A stretch of DNA of 5,723 bases from JBFKUL01 sp041635755 (lineage in GTDB: Bacteria > Pseudomonadota > Gammaproteobacteria > Burkholderiales > SG8-39). The translations under genes and the position numbers were made by a program. The stretch covers positions 1 to 5,723 of the forward strand of contig JBFKUL010000199.1 of the NCBI GenBank assembly GCA_041635755.1. Direction: 5' to 3'. This document shows positions 5,595-5,723 of the stretch, in pieces (position 1 is the first letter of the stretch; each line of letters begins with the position of its first letter). The notes below the pieces were generated by a model. That model had not been told where the DNA came from. It saw nothing but the letters and a program-made list of their open reading frames with translations, and did not search any database.

Positions 5595-5608
5595 GCGCCT
5601 GACGGCGC
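5595..5608 (-). terminator. Short GC hairpin directly after the alkylation-repair gene stop
   Basis: GCGCC (5595-5599) and GGCGC (5604-5608) form a 5-bp stem with a 4-nt loop that starts at the base following the minus-strand TAG. No T-run follows on the minus strand, so termination efficiency is doubtful, and transcription might read through into the transport operon 92 nt downstream. Confidence 0.3.
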
Positions 5609-5723
5609 CTATCCGATCGTGCCTCGCAAATATGCCCGCCTGCGACGCTCCGGGAGGCGCTCGATGGCATAGCGCAGCATGGTGCGCGGCATCCTCCGAT
5701 AGTGCGTGCGCAGGAATGCCTCC
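5609..5723 (-). CDS. DNA alkylation repair protein, AlkD-like (3' end, partial)
   Basis: The minus strand is open from the window edge to a TAG at 5611-5609 and gives the last 37 residues of a protein, beginning EAFLRTHYRRMP. The stretch MPRTMLRYAIERLPE followed by Arg-rich residues and AYL matches, as I recall it, the conserved C-terminus of DNA alkylation repair enzymes of the HEAT-like AlkD family (PF08713), which excise N3- and N7-alkylated purines and bind DNA through basic surfaces. The high Arg content suits this. The rest of the gene, usually about 220-240 residues, and its start lie beyond the window. It runs in the same direction as the transport operon, with a 92-nt gap holding a small hairpin and a promoter-like element, so it is probably a separate unit. 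Family assignment rests on a short tail. Confidence 0.65.
   Translation of the reverse strand, partial: EAFLRTHYRRMPRTMLRYAIERLPERRRRAYLRGTIG

Noticed and set aside
4288..5670. Minus-strand open frame of 460 codons spanning the permease in another frame
   Set aside because: It is an Arg/Ala/Gly-rich shadow of the permease gene, crosses a gene boundary and lacks membrane helices or motifs.

Overview
This is a GC-rich window, probably chromosomal DNA from a proteobacterium. A beta- or gammaproteobacterium is my best guess: the MlaE/MlaF/MlaD-type cassette ending in a PqiC/YmbA-type outer-membrane lipoprotein needs a double-membrane envelope, and codon use is strongly G/C at third positions. 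I see no transposase, integrase, CRISPR array, tRNA or rRNA.

Layout from left to right. (a) Positions 1-57 are the last 18 codons of a plus-strand gene whose stop overlaps, as GTGA, the start of a 499-residue polytopic membrane protein (54-1553). This protein has a signal peptide whose predicted cleavage leaves an N-terminal histidine. (b) Positions 1554-1792 are non-coding, with two inverted repeats. (c) Positions 1793-2062 encode a small, unusually basic protein that looks like the antibiotic-biosynthesis-monooxygenase (dimeric alpha/beta barrel) fold. (d) Positions 2063-2110 form a short convergent spacer that can fold into nested hairpins. (e) Positions 5516-2111 on the minus strand are a compact four-gene operon: an MlaE-type permease with a fused N-terminal STAS domain, an MlaF-type ATPase, a single-MCE-domain MlaD-type protein with a long helical tail, and a PqiC/YmbA-type lipoprotein. 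Junctions are an 11-nt overlap, a 19-nt gap and a 4-nt ATGA overlap. (f) Upstream of it on the same strand, 5609-5723 is the 3' end of a probable DNA alkylation repair (AlkD-like) gene.

The four-gene operon should build one trans-envelope phospholipid (or other lipid) transporter. The ATPase and STAS-permease sit in the inner membrane, the MCE protein forms a periplasmic ring and probably a helical needle, and the lipoprotein forms the outer-membrane end. No MlaA or MlaC equivalent lies in the window. The architecture is a known theme, so I do not claim a new system. The points most worth following up are the uncharacterised 12-TM-scale membrane protein with its possible His-based metal chemistry, the Asp at the STAS switch position of the permease, and the highly basic small alpha/beta barrel protein.
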